Shown: piece by piece, positions 5,663 through 7,600 of the stretch
Numbering within the stretch: the stretch's first letter is position 1
Layout of the letters: every line of letters begins with the position of its first letter
Origin: Acidobacteriota bacterium
GTDB taxonomy: Bacteria; Acidobacteriota; Polarisedimenticolia; J045
Assembly: GCA_020350085.1 (NCBI GenBank)
Contig: CP070706.1
Coordinates: 2,385,987-2,393,586, forward strand
Direction of reading: 5' to 3'
DNA: 7,600 bases
Program-made: the position numbers and the translations under genes
Notes under the pieces: generated by a model
What the model was told of the DNA's origin: nothing
Databases searched by the model: none
Seen by the model: only the letters and a program-made list of their open reading frames with translations

Positions 5663-6033
5663 GAGCGGGTCCTTCTTCTTCTCGTCGTGCGCCTCGAAGA
5701 GGCTCGGCGCTGCTGCTGATAGTGCTTGCTGCACAATCCGCGCGCGTAGTGTGGATTGCGGCAGCCCGACTTGGTGCAGTACTCGTGAATCGGCGGCCGG
5801 CCCGGACGACCCATGCCCGCTTTCTGCCGGCGTCGTCCCGTACCTGCACGCTCGAGTCGTGCCGCGAGAGCGTCCACCTTTCTTTCGAGCTGCCTGACAC
5901 CCCGCTTGGTGAGCTTCAGCTCTTCCACCAGCGGCTCACCGAAACCCGAACGCCCGAGAAACTTTTCGACGATCTCCTCAACCGTGGATCTCAGAATCGA
6001 TGCCAAATCTGGTTTTCTTTTTGCTCTGGCCAT
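5659..6033 (-). CDS. Small basic protein with a putative Cys3His zinc site, function unknown
   Basis: 124 residues; I do not recognise a named family. The N-terminal half (about 8-63) is predicted helical, with a heptad-like stretch (VEELKLTKRGVRQLERKV) suggesting a coiled coil or dimerisation segment. A basic linker then carries GRPGRPP (76-82), which resembles an AT-hook core. Next comes C86-x4-C91-x9-C101-x2-H104, ending GLCSKHY, a plausible single zinc-binding site. The tail (about 109-123) is almost all Arg, Ser and Thr. Together these suggest a nucleic-acid-binding role, by inference. The ATG is preceded by AAAAGG 8 bases upstream. The motif pattern and good Shine-Dalgarno site argue for a real gene. 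The stop codon TAG lies within the GTAG end of the REP element, so the present C-terminus may have been set by that insertion. Confidence 0.72.
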   Translation of the reverse strand: MARAKRKPDLASILRSTVEEIVEKFLGRSGFGEPLVEELKLTKRGVRQLERKVDALAARLERAGTGRRRQKAGMGRPGRPPIHEYCTKSGCRNPHYARGLCSKHYQQQRRASSRRTTRRRRTRS

Positions 6034-6209
6034 GACTTCTACCTTTTCCTGGCGGACCCCTTGTTAACATTATCATATTCCGACGGTCCCCGGCATCTGC
6101 AGCGGGCGCGGTTTTCCGATCGATTGCGGTGTCGCAACATTCTCCCAGCGATCTTACGAGCGTCGATGACCAGTTTTTTTCTTCGATCGCTGGTTAGGCG
6201 GACTGATCG
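6034..6209 (-). promoter_or_regulatory. AT-richer gap, probable promoter region of the small zinc-site gene
   Basis: 176 bases between two minus-strand genes. On the minus strand TATGATAAT (about 6069-6077) gives -10-like hexamers roughly 35-45 bases before the ATG; I see no good -35. The local composition is markedly more AT-rich than the rest of the window. A hairpin TTGCG-GTGT-CGCAA lies at 6124-6137. A perfect 9-bp inverted repeat CCAGCGATC/GATCGCTGG (6145-6153 and 6185-6193) encloses a run of seven T on the plus strand (6174-6180). The T run is inside the loop and on the wrong strand to end the pseudopilin transcript, so no standard terminator is called. Confidence 0.4.
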
Positions 6210-6722
6210 TCACCAATCGCTGTACAGAGACTCATCGAGGGCGAAGTCGCTCGATGTGGAAAAGACGTCGTAGAGATTGTCGCAGCGGGAGTTGCGCTCG
6301 TCGGGCTCGTCGTCGTAGGCCCGGCAGTCCCACTCCGCTTCGCCGGTCATCGGGTCGACGGGGATCTTTCTGAGAAAGCGGATCAGCACGGGATCTTGGT
6401 CGAGCGCCGGCTTGACCTCGATGCCCTCGACCAACATCTCGAGATCCTTGGGATACATCTGCCAATCGAGGTCCCACGGCTCGATCATCCCTTGCGCCGC
6501 GTACTCGTGATATAGGTCGATCGCTGCGCGCATCGTGTGCAGCTTGCGCTTGAGCTCGATCTCCTTCATCCGCCGGTACTTGTTGTGCACGAGTGGCAGT
6601 GCGCCGAGCGCCAGCACGGCCATCAGTGCCAGCACCACGAGCATCTCGATGAAGGTCAGCCCGCGCTCGCGTCCGAGTAACAAGCGCGCGGGCCGATCCG
6701 GATGCGGGCGATCGAGCATCAT
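6210..6722 (-). CDS. GspG-like type II secretion/type IV pilus pseudopilin
   Basis: 170-residue prepilin-like protein. After a 21-residue basic leader comes the prepilin peptidase site RERG|LTFIEM, with Gly21 before the cut and the conserved Glu at +5 (Glu26), followed by the hydrophobic helix (about 22-44) that anchors it in the inner membrane and the pilin core. The soluble part has KIPVDPMTGEAEWDCR and ends YDVFSTSSDFALDESLYSDW, the layout of GspG-type pseudopilins. GspG itself is usually about 140-150 residues. Cys133 and Cys147 could form a disulfide. The first ATG overlaps the TGA of the upstream penicillin-binding protein gene (ATGA, 6719-6722), implying translational coupling. GGAGGT at 6735-6740 is 12 bases from that ATG, and 15 from the second ATG, so the first is preferred. 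No other secretion genes are in view, so assignment to a T2SS or pilus machine is open. Confidence 0.88.
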   Translation of the reverse strand: MMLDRPHPDRPARLLLGRERGLTFIEMLVVLALMAVLALGALPLVHNKYRRMKEIELKRKLHTMRAAIDLYHEYAAQGMIEPWDLDWQMYPKDLEMLVEGIEVKPALDQDPVLIRFLRKIPVDPMTGEAEWDCRAYDDEPDERNSRCDNLYDVFSTSSDFALDESLYSDW

Positions 6723-7600
6723 CGTCGTTCCGGAACCTCCGGGAGCTCTCCTCGTCTATCTCTACGCGCCCGGGGCGAGCGGCGTCCAGTCTCGCCTTCC
6801 TTCACTTTCCACCGGGACCAGACCCTCTGCCAGAAGCTGCGGTGATCGGGACAGACGCCCGGAACGCGCTCTCGGGGGTAGAGCTCCGAGACGCGCTCCG
6901 GGCAGCGGCGGGTGGCGATCCCCCCGGTCTGAGGGTCGATCTCGACCCGCACCAAGCTCTCGGGCGGCTCCGGCAGCGAGCCGATCAGGCTCTCACCGGT
7001 CAGACGAATCAGCTCACGCAACACCGGCACGCCCGCGCGCGAGCCGGACAGGCGCGCCGGCCTGCCGTCGTCGCGACCGACCCAGACCACGGCGACGGCG
7101 TCGCCGGTCAGCAACGCGCACCAACCGTCCCGTCCGTTCTGGCTCGTGCCGGTCTTCGCGGCCACTCGACGGCCAGCGGTCAGCGGCGCGAGAGCCCGGG
7201 CCGTGCCCCGCTCGACGACTCCGGTCAGGGCGTCCAACACGAGGTGGGCCTCGTTCGCCGGGAGCGCGCGCTCGGGTGGGGCCACGCTGGTGAGCGGAAT
7301 CTCCGCGCCCGCGGCGCTCGCCGCGCGAACCAGCCGCGGGCGTTGACGCTGGCCGCCCGCCGCCAGGCTGGCAAACGCCGCCGCCAGCTCCAGCGGCGTC
7401 ACCTCCCCCGTACCGAGCGCCAGCGACGGCGTGGTCGGAAGCGTCGAGTCGATCCCGGCGCGGCGCGCCCAGCGCGCGACCGACTCGGCGCCGAGCTGCT
7501 GCCCGAGCCACGCGAACGGCACGTTGAGACTGTCCTCGAGCGCCGCGCGCAGCGTCACCTCGCCGCGGTAGCTGCCGTCGATGTTCTGCGGCCTCCAGCG
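6719..7600 (-). CDS. Class A penicillin-binding protein, transpeptidase part (5'-truncated)
   Basis: C-terminal 293 residues of a bifunctional PBP1-type enzyme that polymerises and cross-links peptidoglycan in the periplasm while anchored in the inner membrane. The frame runs off the window; the fragment begins WRPQNIDGSYRGEVTLRAALEDSLNVP, typical of the PBP1 transpeptidase just after its SxxK motif (which lies outside). The SxN motif is SLN at 7523-7531 and the KTG triad is AAKTGTSQNGRDGWC with KTG at 7148-7156. Between them are LALGTGEVTPLELAAAFASLAAGG and the region near VVERGTA. After the domain, EIDPQTGGIATRRCP and GVCPDH resemble the tails of PBP1A/1B proteins; a basic segment of about 40 residues ends the protein. 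The glycosyltransferase domain must lie upstream, so class A is inferred from the transpeptidase subtype. The stop overlaps the start of the pseudopilin gene. Confidence 0.93.
   Translation of the reverse strand, partial: RWRPQNIDGSYRGEVTLRAALEDSLNVPFAWLGQQLGAESVARWARRAGIDSTLPTTPSLALGTGEVTPLELAAAFASLAAGGQRQRPRLVRAASAAGAEIPLTSVAPPERALPANEAHLVLDALTGVVERGTARALAPLTAGRRVAAKTGTSQNGRDGWCALLTGDAVAVVWVGRDDGRPARLSGSRAGVPVLRELIRLTGESLIGSLPEPPESLVRVEIDPQTGGIATRRCPERVSELYPRERVPGVCPDHRSFWQRVWSRWKVKEGETGRRSPRARRDRRGELPEVPERR

Noticed and set aside
6145..6193. Intrinsic terminator for the pseudopilin transcript
   Set aside because: The T run is in the loop and on the plus strand; on the minus strand it reads as A, so it cannot serve as the U-tract of that transcript.

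Overview
The window is a GC-rich stretch of bacterial chromosome, tightly packed with housekeeping genes. The organism is most likely Gram-negative: there is a type II secretion/type IV pilus-type pseudopilin, a class A penicillin-binding protein and a SecG. The run pgk, tpiA, secG, tRNA-Leu(GAG) would suit a high-GC proteobacterial or deltaproteobacterial-type (Myxococcota-like) lineage, but the sequence alone does not fix the taxon. No phage, plasmid, CRISPR or transposase gene is visible.

Plus strand, 2-2939: the 3' part of pgk runs into tpiA after a 22-base gap, so these two glycolytic genes are almost certainly co-transcribed. A 353-base non-coding gap follows; it holds an imperfect 26-bp inverted repeat about 186 bp across and a triplet 8-bp tandem repeat. 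Then come secG (SecYEG translocase subunit, with an unusually acidic Ala/Gly/Pro/Ser-rich tail) and a complete tRNA-Leu with anticodon GAG and encoded CCA. The tRNA has its own probable promoter and a leader hairpin. The secG to tRNA-Leu(GAG) order is the same as in E. coli (secG-leuU).

Plus strand, 2940-5540: a 423-base non-coding stretch with several small palindromes and a weak candidate promoter leads to a complete 725-residue GT35 alpha-glucan (glycogen/maltodextrin) phosphorylase with its PLP lysine.

Convergent junction, 5541-5662: a 92-bp element made of two inverted REP-like units, each starting with GTAG and each folding into its own small hairpin. The two hairpins differ by paired compensatory changes. 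One GTAG supplies the stop codon of the next gene.

Minus strand, 5659-7600: reading in the direction of transcription, a 5'-truncated class A penicillin-binding protein (transpeptidase domain) overlaps by 4 bases (ATGA) a GspG-like pseudopilin. After a 176-base AT-richer gap comes a small, very basic, unrecognised protein with a coiled-coil-like N-terminal half, an AT-hook-like GRPGRPP and a C-x4-C-x9-C-x2-H putative zinc site.

Most of the window is ordinary core metabolism. The parts that deserve a second look are the REP/BIME element and its fusion to a stop codon, the small zinc-site protein beside it, the inverted-repeat element before secG, and the translational coupling of a cell-wall synthase to a pseudopilin.
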